NCBI GenBank assembly: GCA_012064415.1
Contig: SSNU01000248.1
Span: 1-64,000, forward strand
DNA length: 64,000 nucleotides
Direction: 5' to 3'
DNA from: Gyrodactylus bullatarudis
Taxonomy: Eukaryota > Platyhelminthes > Monogenea > Gyrodactylidea > Gyrodactylidae
The notes beneath the pieces are model-generated. The model ran no database searches. It was given only the letters and a program-made list of their open reading frames with translations, and was not told the origin of the DNA. The position numbers and the translations under genes were made by a program. Each line of letters opens with the position of its first letter. Positions within the stretch are counted from its first letter, which is position 1. This document shows, in pieces, positions 33,538-45,700 of this stretch.

Positions 33538-35602
33538 ATGGGAGAAAAGTATGTGGTCCTTGGCGTATTCGGCATAACTGCATGCATCTTGTGTTTGTTC
33601 TTTATCGGATTCGGCATCATCCTAATAAAACGACACAGGAATAAGCTAACAAATAAACGAGATGAATCCATTCTGACCGATTCGAGTAAGATAAGCTTGG
33701 TCCTTGGAAAGACGTCGCTGTTCGAGAATGGATCCATCATCAAGTCAAACTCAAAGGATGGATTTTCTGGCTCCTCCAGTGACTCTGGGACATTTGTTGA
33801 GACAAATAGTGTCATGAAAAGTTCTCCATTCGACTCGAAACACCTCAGCAGTCCCGAGAATATGTATCGAAGTGCTGAATCTGATGACTCAATCAAGGAT
33901 CATAGTTCTGCTCTGGGCATGTTGCAGTTCAAGGCGTCTTACTCGACAATTGACAAAATCCTATCGATTGTCATTGTGAAATGTTCTGATCTTCCGATAG
34001 AGGACTCGTCAACTGATGTCTATGTAAAACTACAGTTGTTGCCCGAAAAGAAGCCTCGCGTCAAGACGTTCCTAAAGAAATTGAGCCTCGGTTTCAATTT
34101 TAACCAGCTATTCACATTTTCAAATTTGAACGTAAACCAGCTCAAGGCGACCTCCTTACATTTTGTCGTTCTCTACTTTGACCGATGGTCGAGGGAGCAA
34201 ATTATTGGCGAGATTGTATGCTCTTTGGAGTCGTTGAACTTGAACTTACAAAAAGAAATCACAATTGTCAAGGACATTTTACCGAGAAGGTTGAATGTGA
34301 ATGCAAGTTTTAATATTGTAGCTATTCAATTTTTATGACTGAATGATTTGGATATTATTTGAAATAACTTTTCAGAAAACTTTTCGTTTATTATGATTAA
34401 CCCTTCACGCCCCATTGTTCCACCAGTGGGATATAACACTTTCTTGAGCGATAATTTGAACTTAAAATGCCTTTTTCAACCTTCATTAGGAAGGAAATTC
34501 ATTAAGCTACTAAATTATGTATAATATGCATTATATATTTCATAAAGATAACTCTCACTTAAGGGAGGGTGATTATTTAATCCATGTTGCACACTATCAC
34601 TATATAAATATATTTGAAGAAAAAAATTCTAGAAAACATTATTTTCATGAAAAGTATGGTGCCAAAATATTCAAGTTTGAACTGAAAGTTTCTATCAATT
34701 TGAACTGTCAGGATCAAAATTAAGCAAGAAAGCTGAAATTTCTGAGGGAATTTGAATCATTGAAATTAAAAAAAATCGAAATTCAGTTCCCAGACGATAA
34801 TGGGGTCAAGTATTATTAGAACATATTTAGCATAATTTATTTTTTTTGTCTAATTCTGATCCTGAAAAACTTCTCTAGACCAAAATTTTTGAGAAGAAGA
34901 TAATTGTATCGATTAATTAATGAGCCTTGAAAATTTTTTGGCGCCAAATGGTAATTTGAAAAATGGCCATACTTTTCATGAAAATAATGCTTTTTCAGTA
35001 CTTTTTCTTCAAATGATGAAAAAAATGTACCATGAGTAGGATTCAAAAAAAAACTACAAAATATTCGAATTCTTGATGAAAAAATCGAGCTTATATAAAT
35101 TCCAAAATTCATTGAGAATAGCTTTATATCATCATATACTGTATTAAAACTAATATTTTTCAAGCTCTCTCAAACCGATTCAAATGGGGAACTGTTGGTG
35201 AGTGTTTGTCATCAACCTGTTACCAATCGATTGACTGTGGTTGTCTTGAAAGCGGCCAACTTGCCAAAAATGGAAGTGGCCAACGTTTCCGGTGATCCGT
35301 ACGTTCGTCTGAGAATATTTGGCAATTCAAAGTGCATCGGAAAACAAAAGACGCGCACCAAAAAACGAACTTGTAATCCAGTTTACAACGAAGCTTTTGT
35401 CTTTGATTTGCCCCCAACATTGGACTTGAAGAATGCTCATATCGAGCTTTTAGTCATCGACAATGACCGGATGACCAAGTCGGAAATTCTCGGCTCAGTT
35501 GAAATTGGCATTGGTCATACTCTTAGTGGAGAAATGCACTGGAAAGAGGTTCTGGAGAGTCCCCGCAATCAAATCTCCAAATGGCATAGACTCAATTCGT
35601 AA
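33538..35602 (+). CDS. SYT4: Synaptotagmin-4-like vesicle C2 protein
   Basis: Synaptotagmins sit in vesicle membranes and regulate exocytosis. Exons 33538-34296 and 35165-35602 join in phase 0 to give 398 residues. A short N-terminus precedes one membrane helix (residues 8-31). A Ser-rich linker follows, then C2A (about 125-250: VYVKLQLLPEKKP, LHFVVLYFDRWSREQIIGEI) and C2B (about 262-395: GELLVSVCHQPVTNRLTVVV, NPVYNEAFVFDLPP, IDNDRMTKSEILG, HWKEVLESPR, KWHRL). The C2A end (EITIVKDILPRRLN) and the C2A-C2B join are typical of the Syt4/11 group. In C2A the aspartates of the calcium site are mostly replaced (ESSTD region; Y where D is usual in YFDRW), as in other Syt4 proteins. The 868-nt intron lies between the two C2 domains and holds piggyBac-end and foldback sequence. 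Confidence 0.88.
34399..34510 (+). mobile_element. Solo piggyBac-type terminus (family 2)
   Basis: TTAA followed by CCCTTCACGCCCCATTG is a piggyBac-type end (TTAA target, CCC start). The same terminus occurs in inverse orientation ending at 50318. The partner end of this copy is not identified; it is probably a short non-autonomous copy in the synaptotagmin intron. Confidence 0.5.
34840..35160. repeat. Foldback family B, partial copy
   Basis: TTGTCTAATTCTGATCCTGA near 34847 and TTCATTGAGAATAGCTTTAT near 35108 match the right half of the foldback at 62990-63645. The left arm is missing. Confidence 0.45.
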
Positions 35603-36816
35603 ACTTTAAGATCGTCAATCATATTTAGTCCAATGGAATATTATCTCAAGATTAAAACCATTATTTTTTCATTTTTATCAAACCCACCCCCTCCTCCCTA
35701 AATCAAAACCCACAAACTGCACTCATAGACACATTCGAGTAAAAAGGACAAATAGAGTCCAGTTTAAAACTGTTTGTGTTATTTTTTTATCGTGATCAGC
35801 ACTTGTCATGTGGGTGTATTGTAACCTTTGGTCTATCCATCAATTTATTTTTTCTACACACTGCAATTGCTCATTTTGGATCTCCAATAAAATAAAGTCA
35901 TGCCCTTAAGTCGACTAGATTCTCTGTCATACCATATCATAAAAGGAAAATAAATTTCCACTGTTGAAATATTAACACTGTCTCTTATTAGAAAAAAATA
36001 GAACATTAAAAGAACATGTAAAAGCTCCTGAGTTTGCCAAAGTTTATAATAAGAAACTTTGACATAAATCAATTTAAAAACAGTAGCTCTAGTAAAACGA
36101 TAACTTGTACTATCGAAATAAGTTGAAGACTCATTTAGAGTCTAGCATAGCTCGATTTTGCATATACAACATCTTAGTGTACGTAGTTAGGATAAATAAA
36201 TAATAATAATTGACTGCTTGCCAAACGAGTAATATTTTCACTTGATATTTGGATGTAAGTTTGATTCTGAGTTTGACTAGAGCTACTGATAATTATTATT
36301 AGAGCTCTCATAAGAGACTAGCATCCTTCGGCAATGCTAGGGAAGCTTCTTCCAATTGACATACTTAAGTATTATTATGGCAAAAATGGATTTGTCAGTC
36401 GAACTGAAAAAGGCATAGGGAATATTCAGGTAAAGTTCCGTAAAGTGAGAAGAGATGAAATAAAATCCCAGCATTCCCCTCTTATATAGGGCAAATTTAG
36501 CTCTACTCTTATTCGTTAAATGTTTAGTCCAATCAGAATCGAGGAAAGCTCATGGGGAAACTTACAAGTTATTTTTCATCATGAATTAGCAGCAGATCAA
36601 TTTAACAGAAAACAACAGATTAATTTTCAATTTTAAATAGACAGATCTCATTTTTCTCTTTATTCTGGTATAATTTTTTTTCTTAAATTACACCAAGCAA
36701 AAAACTTATTTGTTTGACATGATATAGATTGAATTCTTGGGAAGCTTCTTCTAATTGACATACTTAAGTATTATAATGGCAAAAATGGATTTTTCAGTCG
36801 AACTCAAAATGTTCAG
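35603..36816. repeat. Intergenic region with dispersed repeat and an 85-bp direct repeat
   Basis: No gene is seen. Bases 36170-36340 share blocks (CTTGCCAAACGAGTA, GATTCTGAGTTTGACTAGAG) with 42240-42485. Bases 36339-36425 recur in the same orientation at 36739-36820 (GGAAGCTTCTTCYAATTGAC) about 400 bp apart; the Ginger element at 36817 sits at the end of the second unit. Confidence 0.5.
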
Positions 36817-37565
36817 GGAATATATGTTGTGCGCAAAAAGTGAAGTTGCACCAAAAGTGAAGATATGAGTATCTTCACTGTGTATCTCGATGACGATGTT
36901 GAAGATATTAATGATTTCTCGGATTATAACATAGAAGATACAGAAGATATTGGCAAGTGAACTGATTCGCTTAAATAAAATATCAGAATTAATTCTTATT
37001 TTTCTTCAAGAATTACGGTCTTTGGCAATTCAAGAAATCAGAGAATTTTGTCGAGAGAATCAAGAGAAGAATGCTGAAAAGATGTTACAAAATTGCACTC
37101 TTGATAAGATTTCAATTGGTGATAGCGTTATCGTGCCAATTCCTGAGATTGGTAGATCGAAGGTTGAGGATAAAAATCTTCCAGGAACCATCGTTGAAGA
37201 AGACAAAATCACTACTGAAATGGGAGATTTGAAAGGAAAATTTTCAAGGTCATTATTCTCAAAGATCATGGAACCAATTCTATTAAAATCAGTGGAAAAT
37301 ACAACACCTTTAAGTGTGAGAACTGCAAGCACAATGCAATCACGCTCTGGCGGTCAAGGGTATGGGGAGGGGGAGATATACAATATATACTGTGTCATAC
37401 ACTTTACATAGACCTAACAAATCTTCATTTTTGGTGCACGCCAAAAGTGAAGATACTCATATCTTCAATTTTGGCAGATCTTCAACTATGGCGCGCGCCG
37501 AAAATGAAGATACTCATATCTTCACTTTTGGTGCAACTTCACTTTTTGCGTACAACATATATATC
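36817..37565 (+). mobile_element. Short Ginger-type DNA transposon with 53-bp TIRs and TATA duplication
   Basis: The left terminus from 36825 (TGTTGTGCGCAAAAAGTGAA) and the right terminus ending at 37557 are inverted repeats with one mismatch over about 53 bp. Each is flanked by TATA, a plausible 4-bp target duplication. Each TIR contains its own dyad, GAAGATATGAGTATCTTC, and a further related copy lies at 37447-37464. The interior encodes only the C-terminal fragment of an integrase-like transposase, so it is a deletion derivative. Clean ends suggest fairly recent movement. Confidence 0.65.
36953..37350 (+). pseudogene. C-terminal fragment of a Ginger/KRBA2-like integrase ORF
   Basis: The frame contains a Lys/Glu-rich helix (RENQEKNAEKMLQN) followed by ISIGDSVIVPIPEIGR, DKNLPGTIVEED and GKFSRSLFSKI. 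This order (coiled segment, then a G-D-x-V-x-[IV]-P-x-P-[DE]-x-x-R barrel) is typical of the C-terminal domain of integrase-derived Ginger/KRBA2-like proteins. The catalytic DDE core and zinc finger are absent. It lies wholly inside the TIR element. Confidence 0.55.
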
Positions 37566-37566
37566 T

Positions 37567-39761
37567 GATTCAATGCCAAGTACCAAGAAAGGCTGTTGAA
37601 TTCTTAAAAACAAGCCGAATAAACTAGAAAATATAGATTCCACCCATCAGAGCCGTTATGTTGTTAGCAAAAAATTGGTAATTTTTCGGGACAAAAAAAA
37701 TATATCCCATTTATTTGAACTTTGAGCTGAAAATTTTTATTGATTTGAAATTGTTAGGGTAGTCAAAAGATCAGAATTGAACAAGAAAGCTGAATAAAGC
37801 CTTCGAACTTTTCACAGACTCACCAATTTTGAGGGAATTTGAATTATCGAAATTTCATTGATTTTCAAATAGTGAGAATAATCAAGAAATCGAAATTCCA
37901 CTTCCAAAATAAGCAACATCATCTGGATTCTAAGAAAAACTGATTCGAGTCCTTGACTTTTTGATGAAAAACGATAGATGGGTAGATTTTCAATTCTAAT
38001 ATTCTTCAGTTTGACTTTTCTCACCTGTCGTATGGACACTCTTTTACTTGGGATCTAAAGCTAGTTAATATGAAAATGGAAATTTATGATTTTTACAAAA
38101 TTCTTAATTTTTTTCATCAAGGAATCGAATTTGATCAAAATTTTTTAGAATCTAGATCATGAGACCCTCTTTCACGATGAGGAGAAAAAAAATTAGAAAA
38201 AATCAATTTTTAAGGAAAATACGGCAAATTTCAAATCTTGAAATAGCACCAAATTCCCATTTTTTGAACTTTGAGTTGAATAATTTTGCTGATTTCAATG
38301 TGAGAGAGTGATTAAAAGTTGATTTTTAGGATCACAATAAGACGAAAAAACCAATGATCAAAATAAAAATTTTGATAAATTCGTCATTTTTCTGGGATCT
38401 TGAAATATCAATTTTCATCGACTTTCAAGTAGGGAAAATAATGAAAAAATCAAAATTTAACTCTGACACGATTATGGGGTGGCTCTTAAAACCAGATTCA
38501 GCATATTAAATTTGACTAATTGTGATCCTGAAAATCAACTTTTGATCACTCCTTCACATGGAAATCAGCAAAATTATTCAACTCAAAGTTCAAAAAATGG
38601 GAATTTGGCGCTATTTCAAGATTTCAAATTTGCCGTATTTCCCCAAAAAATGGATTTTTTCTAAATTTTTTTCTCTTTATCGTGAAAGAGGGCCTCATGA
38701 TCTAGATTCCTTGATGAAAAAATTAAGAATTTTGTAAAAATCATAAATTCCCATCTTCGTTTTAACTAGGTGTATATACATTGTACAATTCTGACTCGAG
38801 TTTCTTTCATCTAATCTAGATTTTAGCTAATTCATTCTTGATTGAAGAGGACTTTTAATTGATCGTAAAATAGTCTATATTTCGTTAGGTATATCCACCA
38901 GATGAGCAGGATACCCAGAATTCGTAAAATAAATAAAAAGACTTCATGTTTTTTTTACATTCAAAATCATAGTTGAGTTGCTTTCATTGAAAAAAATTCA
39001 AAGTCAAATAACAGAGATCACAAAAACGTACGAAATTCATCAAAACATAAGGTTCTTTTTTATGGTCTGTACAAATTATGACAGCAATAATGTCTAGGAA
39101 TTTGTTTTCTCTTTAAAATAATAAATTATTCCTGTAAGCCAGTCAAAACTAATAATAATTATTATAATAGTGTTAAGTGAAGCTTTAGAAGACAGTTCAA
39201 GACATTCAATATTTTCCTCTGCATAGTCAGGAAGACAATTATGTAAAGAGTCAATTAGTGGTTAAAATTTTTATCGATCTTAGAGATTTCAAGCAATTAA
39301 ATATCGATACATCAGATTATCATTCGTCAGAGAATGCGAATTCGCTTATAGAGGTTCACAGAAATTCATTTGGAATCTGACCATTTGAGTTTCTCGATTA
39401 TGACAAAGGAAAATGATGCAAAATTAAGAGGTTTAATTTCTTCTTTCTCAAATTTGAATTCTTCGTCTAATGATGACCTGAAATATCAGTGTTGAATTGC
39501 TTTAATTCTCTGGAATTGATACAAACTTTGCGGTCAAAAAGTCGTAAAAGTGGAAATTTGGAGTATTTTCTGATTTTTTTTCTTTTAGTAATTCATAGGG
39601 TCATGTTCTTTGAGAAACTAGAATCTTGTACATATTCATCTTTTAAAGTAAGAAATTAACCTGGTTTTTTTCTTCTTAATTCAACAATCTTGATGGAAAA
39701 AATATATGTAAAAAATACATAGTAAATATAATAGGCAGAATTTAGAAAAATCAGGCATTCT
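37567..39761. repeat. Intergenic region with foldback copies
   Basis: A family A foldback spans about 38060-38769: CTAGTTAATATGAAAATGGA at the left, with the reverse complement …CCCATCTTCGTTTTAACTAG at the right, and arms extending far inward (CACGATGAGG / ATCGTGAAAG). Bases 37690-37910 and 39250-39600 carry further fragments of the same superfamily. No gene is seen. Confidence 0.6.
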
Positions 39762-42700
39762 TTAGGTTCCCGATTTCTGATTGTTCATCAACTTTTGTAT
39801 AAAATTGGGCGACCTTCCCTTTAACTTTGTGCGTGAATTTATCGATGGGGATTTGGATAGTTTGGGCGACAGATTTTCCTGTATCATGTCAACAGCTTCC
39901 TTACTTGAGCTATTCGATTGATGGGCAGACTTTGATGAGGGGGCTATTGGGGTGTAGACAGAAAACTGTCGTGATATGGGATTTTTGGCTTCACACAGTT
40001 TTGTATTTATCGAGGCTGAACGAGTCTTGTGACAGTCTGGACTCTCTGGTTCAACTGATAGGGGACTTTGAGGCTTATTGATCTGTAGGAAAGATCCGAT
40101 TAGGGAGTTTTTACGATTCTTCATTGGACTTGACATTAACGATGACCTCCGAGAAGATATATTCGGCAAGACACTCAGTTGTGATCCATTTAGGCTTCTT
40201 ATCACTTTCTTGGTCTCGTCTTGGCCGTCTTGTGTCAATCTTTCCTGTTTACTGCTTCCCTGTGATGGAGAATTGGAGAGGTTTACTCCCATCCGTCTCA
40301 GAGCAATAATTGCATTTACCGCCTTCTGTAAAAGAGAGGAAAGGGTTTCTTTAATATTAAGAGTCATTTTTGATTTGTCTTTAGGCTAAAATGTTCACTA
40401 TCTATAATCGAATCCAAATCTGCTAGAAAAATTTTTATTAAATAGATTTTCTTCAGATTATCAGTCTTATAGCATCAGGCCAATTAATTAGTGAAAAAAA
40501 TTTGCAAGGCGAACCAATTTGCCTTGCTGTATGAACATATTATTTCGATCAAATTGAATAATTTGAAAACATCAGATGATAATACTCATAGGGTACTGAT
40601 ACATCTCTGAACTTGAATGATTTTAGAAAAAATTAAAATATTTAATACGAATACCTACTCTTTAGTATACAATTATAATAAATATTATTCTTCAAGGGGT
40701 AGAGAGGTAGGGATCACTTTCTCACAGTTATTACGGAGAATAAAGACAAAAGTGTCATTAACTTTAAAAGTGGTTAATAAAGCTATTCTCGATTAATTTG
40801 GTTCTTTATGATTCGTACACCTATCTCATTTATTCTCAAGGTCTCAGAATTTTCTGGAGATTATTTTGAAACCGGTTCCAAATTTAACCTATTTGAGAAA
40901 AAATATTCAAAAATTAAATTATTTTCAGTTTAATTCTTTTTCGAAATCATAATTCAATGAAATCTATCTGATTGGTTCTCTTTTTAGCCTTAAGTCAGTT
41001 TGTGTGCTTGGATGTACGCAGGAGGGATTTCTAAAATAAACTTGATAAATTTTGATCATAAAATACTTAAAGTCTGGATTTTCATGAGGAATTAAAAATT
41101 ATAAGATGAGCAATTAAAAATGAATGACAGATCCACTAGAAGAGTCACGATTTTTATTAGAAATTGGAATCGGAGTGAAGGAGAAATTCTTTATCAATCA
41201 ATTTATCAACCAAATTGACTCCTAACTCAGGAGTCCTGAGTGAAAATTTCCATGATTCTGGGGTATAATTCACTAATTAACCCCCCTTAATTCGAGAACA
41301 ATGTTTTCGAAGTACTCTGGCCACCTTTCAGATCTGACTTTAAAACATACGAACATATGACTTATCTCACCAATATGTATTTCATATGCTGCATATTTTT
41401 TGAATTTGATGAGCTTGTAGTAGCACTTAAGGAGAATTGATCAAAGTTTTATTATATCACTAAATACAGGTAAAGAACCCGTTTTCTATTCCACTCTGCC
41501 CAAATCGTTTTTTACATCCCGATTATGTACCTAAACCATGATTTTTCTTAACCAATGAGAGAACAGGGAATCTTCAACCAATGAAATTTAAGCACAGTTA
41601 ATTTTTGATTTCTAACTAGGATTCCTGATTTGTTTCACATAAATAGCCTTAAATAATATTTTTTCGAAAATATTTCTATGTAAAAGATTTAGTTATATAA
41701 AGATCTATCGTTTGGTATGCTTTTCAGAATTCTAGCTTCAGAAATAAGAAAGTTTAGAAAACCCTTGTTTTGAACTATAAAATTAGTACCATTCAATGCA
41801 GAATTCATAGTTAAGCCTTTCAAAGAATTTCATTCTGGAATTTTAGACTGTTTTAAAGTTGGATGCGTCCAATTTTAAATTTCTAATCAATATTGAGAAA
41901 AGTCATATTCCTAATGTTCCTAACCGATTACTAAAAAGGGGAGGAGTGGTGATCACACTATTTGGTTAAGTTAGAAATCCCAATGTCAGACCCCTCTCTT
42001 ATTTTCACAATGAGACCCCTACGAATATGATCACTCGTATTCATTCATACGAAAAATAATTATAATGTGCTCTGGCATGATGTAACCAATCAGAGAATAT
42101 TATTGTTCATCGAATTTATTATAGATATCTACCCGGTGTAATAGTCTGACGAGATCCAGTGAAATAAGCTTTACTACTAAATATCTACTTGACTTACAAA
42201 TCCTCTAAATGAGTCTTTCATCAGAGTCTATAATAAATTAGCTTAGTGTAAGTAGTTGGGATAAATGAATCTCACACAAACGAAGATAACAGGAGTTGGA
42301 CTAAATGCTTGAGTGCTTACCAAACGAGTATTACACCTGAGGAGAAGACATAAGGCTTACTGACGATCCTTAATGAGGTTGAAACTAGGTATGAGTTTTC
42401 GCTTGATCTTTGGATGTGTGAAACTTAATATAAGTTTCATTCTCAGTTTGACTAGAACTAAGATAAAAATCTAGCATGCCTCGCCGGTTCTAGATAAGGC
42501 TGATGGTTTGTTTTTTCCTTTCGAAATACTTGAGCATTAGTCAGGATCGTACGATAGCAAATATGATATTTTTTGTTTATAACTGAAGTCGAATTGTGTC
42601 GATTCGGAAATTTTCGGAATCTCTCTGAATCTGAAGAAGACGTCAGATTTCAATTCCTTCATTTATAAAAGGAAATTTTGAAAGATCACGGAAAAGGAAT

Positions 42701-45700
42701 TTTTCGGTCTCCCCTAAGCAATAAAAAAGAAGATAAAAGCATAGGAAAAGAGAGATGAATTCCTCAATGTCCCGATGATTTTTACAAAATTCTCATTTAT
42801 TTGGAATCTAAAGATCATGAGGCCCACATTCACGATATGGACAATTTGAAAATATCAGTCTTTAAGGAAATTATAGCATATTTCAAATCTCGAAGTAGCG
42901 CCAAATCCCCAATTTTTGAACTTTGAGTTGAAAAATTATTTCAAAGTCGAAGAGGGATCATAAGCTGATTTTTAGGATCACGATTAGACAAGAAAATCGA
43001 TTATCATCATGAAACTTCAGAAAAATTCTTTATTTTTCAGGGATCTTGAATCAACAAAGTTTCTTCTATTTCCAAGTGAGCAAATTGTTCCAAAATTCAG
43101 TTTCCACACGATGATGGGTTGATCCTCAAAATCAGATTCAGCATAATTGATATATTTGCCTAATCGTGATCCTAAAAATCAGCTTATGATCTCTCGTGGG
43201 CTTCATGATCTATAGATTCCGAAAAATCTTGATCAAATTCGGTTTCATGATGAAAAAAATGAGAATCTTGTAAAAATCATAGATTAACTAGCTTTATATC
43301 AAGTCTGTGTTTGGTCTGAAGAGAACCGACGCAAATAGAGGTTTATTCAGCAAGAAACTTCTTTTGTTATTTTCCTAGCATTACTTTCAGTCAGCAAGCT
43401 CAAAATAAAAGTGTTATTTTTTTAAAATTAAAATTTTAATCCCCTGATCCCAAATCTTCCTGGCATTTTATTTTTGAAGATGGTTTAAATTCTAAATGTT
43501 CTTTTTCATTTTTATATAGTGGATATTTCGCATTTTATTCATAATGATAACACTGGTGGTAAAACAAATAAAATTTTTACAAACTTTTATCAAGGTATAA
43601 AAAAAATTATGTAAATTCTTGTGTAAATTTTCATGCTAATTCCGAATCTGCGCTCAGAATTTTCCTATCTTACAAGGTTTGGGTATAAATTGGGAAAATG
43701 TGAAAAAGCGAAATTTGCAAAAACAGGCATCACATAAGTAGAATTTTAAAAGAGGGTGACAGGTTTATCTCTATAAAATTTATACCATTCAAAAGAGCGA
43801 AAAATTCCACACAAGATAAATTTAAAAAAAAATAGCAAATAGTGAATTTTTCTTGCAAAATTAGCAACAATTTTTGGTTAAATAGATCAATTAAAATACG
43901 CTCCGAGTTGAAATTTTCAAGTTTTCGGAGCAAATCTGATGCTAAATTTATCGCTCTTACCCCTGATGTATCGTATGAGTTTGTGTTATTCCTGGTCTCG
44001 AAGTTATTAAGCTTAATTCAAAAGTGATTTTCACTGAATTTTAATCTGCTTTAATCTGATTGGTTCTTTTTTGAGTACGTATTTGACAGAGGTTGAAAGA
44101 AAAGAAAGACAAACCCATTGAGCAGTTACATTCTTCTCGTAGTTTTAAGTTTTGAAGCTGAATGACAAAGATACTGAAGTCTTAACATTGATGACATGAA
44201 AAAATCCTTTCCGATCAGTTTTCATAGTTACACGGGGGGTAGTGAGGTCACGAACTTTTATCGAGGTATAAAAATTCTTGTGTAAATTTTCATGTATCTC
44301 AGTATCTTTGTTATTCAGCTTCAAAACTTAAAACTATGAGAAGAATGTAACTGTTCTATGGGGTTGCCTTTCTTTTCCTTCAACCTCTGTCAAATACGTA
44401 CTCATAAAACCCTCGACGTAAAACAATGACTTACTTGCCATTTTCTACGGTAGACATAATTCCTAAGCCGCTTCTTATTGACAGTGCCAGACCTCTTTGC
44501 TTTGAACTTATTCTGAAAAATAAAAGTGAAATACAGTAAAACATCTTCCATTTCCCTTAAAGAGTCAATCAAATTACTTTGATCCATGGATTGTTCAGAC
44601 ACTCTGATGCAGACATACGTTTCCTGTAAAAATTAAAAGATTAAGTTTCCTCCCATGTAATTATTAAAAATTTCTTTATCAAACGTATTGGTAATACAGT
44701 AGTAATTAGTAGTAGTATTTCTCGAATTTTTCCAAAGAAATTCATCATTAGGGCTTCAAAAAGTCATAAAAGTTATATTTTAGTCTGTGTTTTACAGGTT
44801 TTAAAACTGTCTAAAATCAAAGAAAAACTTGATTGGGACCATAGTCACATTACGCCATATTTCAAATCATAAACGTTTAAAATGTTACCTGTTTTTTATC
44901 AATCGACCGCTTGTTATAAACAAGGGAATTTATATTCTTAAATTTGATCGATTGTCAGCTTCACATTCTCTCACATAAATACAACTCAATAATACAGATG
45001 TATGAATAACATATATTATATACGCATGTTTCCTTTAAAGAAAATTTTTCTACCAATGAGATTCGAGCACGAAATATTAAAGGTTTTCCACAAGCACGCC
45101 ATTTTCAAATACAACAAATCAAAATGGTCAAGCTTGGTCAATGTTCTTCGTGCTAGAAAGTTCCTAAGTTTCTTGACCGAGAAGTCAACTGTGAAAAAAG
45201 TTTCAGTGTTAACCCTCATCCGGAAATTGGGGTCCAATGGACCCCAAATCTATCTCTATTTTCAATAATTCTCGAATTTTCTATTCTTCGAGATAGGTTT
45301 TACTTATTAATAAAACAAGACCCATTTTTTTCTGTGTAATAATCCTGTTTGTAATGATCATTCAAAAGTTTTATACGAAATATTTGAGCAATAAAACCAC
45401 GCTATTTTTCTTTCATCCGTTTGAGGGTTAACCAACACAGCCTGTCTATGTAAAATAATAAAAATTTATTGTCAATTTCTACAAAGTGTTAGATTATGTT
45501 CAGCACAAAATGGTTTTAAACATTTGAAACAGTTTCTATGTCATTTACGATTCACAGACCTTGGACAATTACGACATCATCCTTTTTTCAGCTCCGTTTT
45601 TTGTTTTTTGCTTGGTGGTTCAATATCAGATACATTCATAAGGGAATAATTAGTTGTATCTGCGTCCTTTTGGTTTAATTTCATCAATGCTGTGCTAAGT

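Noticed and set aside
36339..36820. LTR retrotransposon suggested by the 85-bp direct repeat
   Set aside because: The repeats are too short, lack TG...CA ends and enclose no gag or pol sequence.
37362..37568. 68-codon ORF on +
   Set aside because: It reads through the right TIR of the Ginger element; its apparent repeats (EDTHIF) are the TIR dyads translated.
45002..45268. 88-codon ORF on + and its minus-strand mirror
   Set aside because: It runs into the piggyBac terminus at 45211 (TTAACCC), and both strands are open by chance in A+T-rich DNA.
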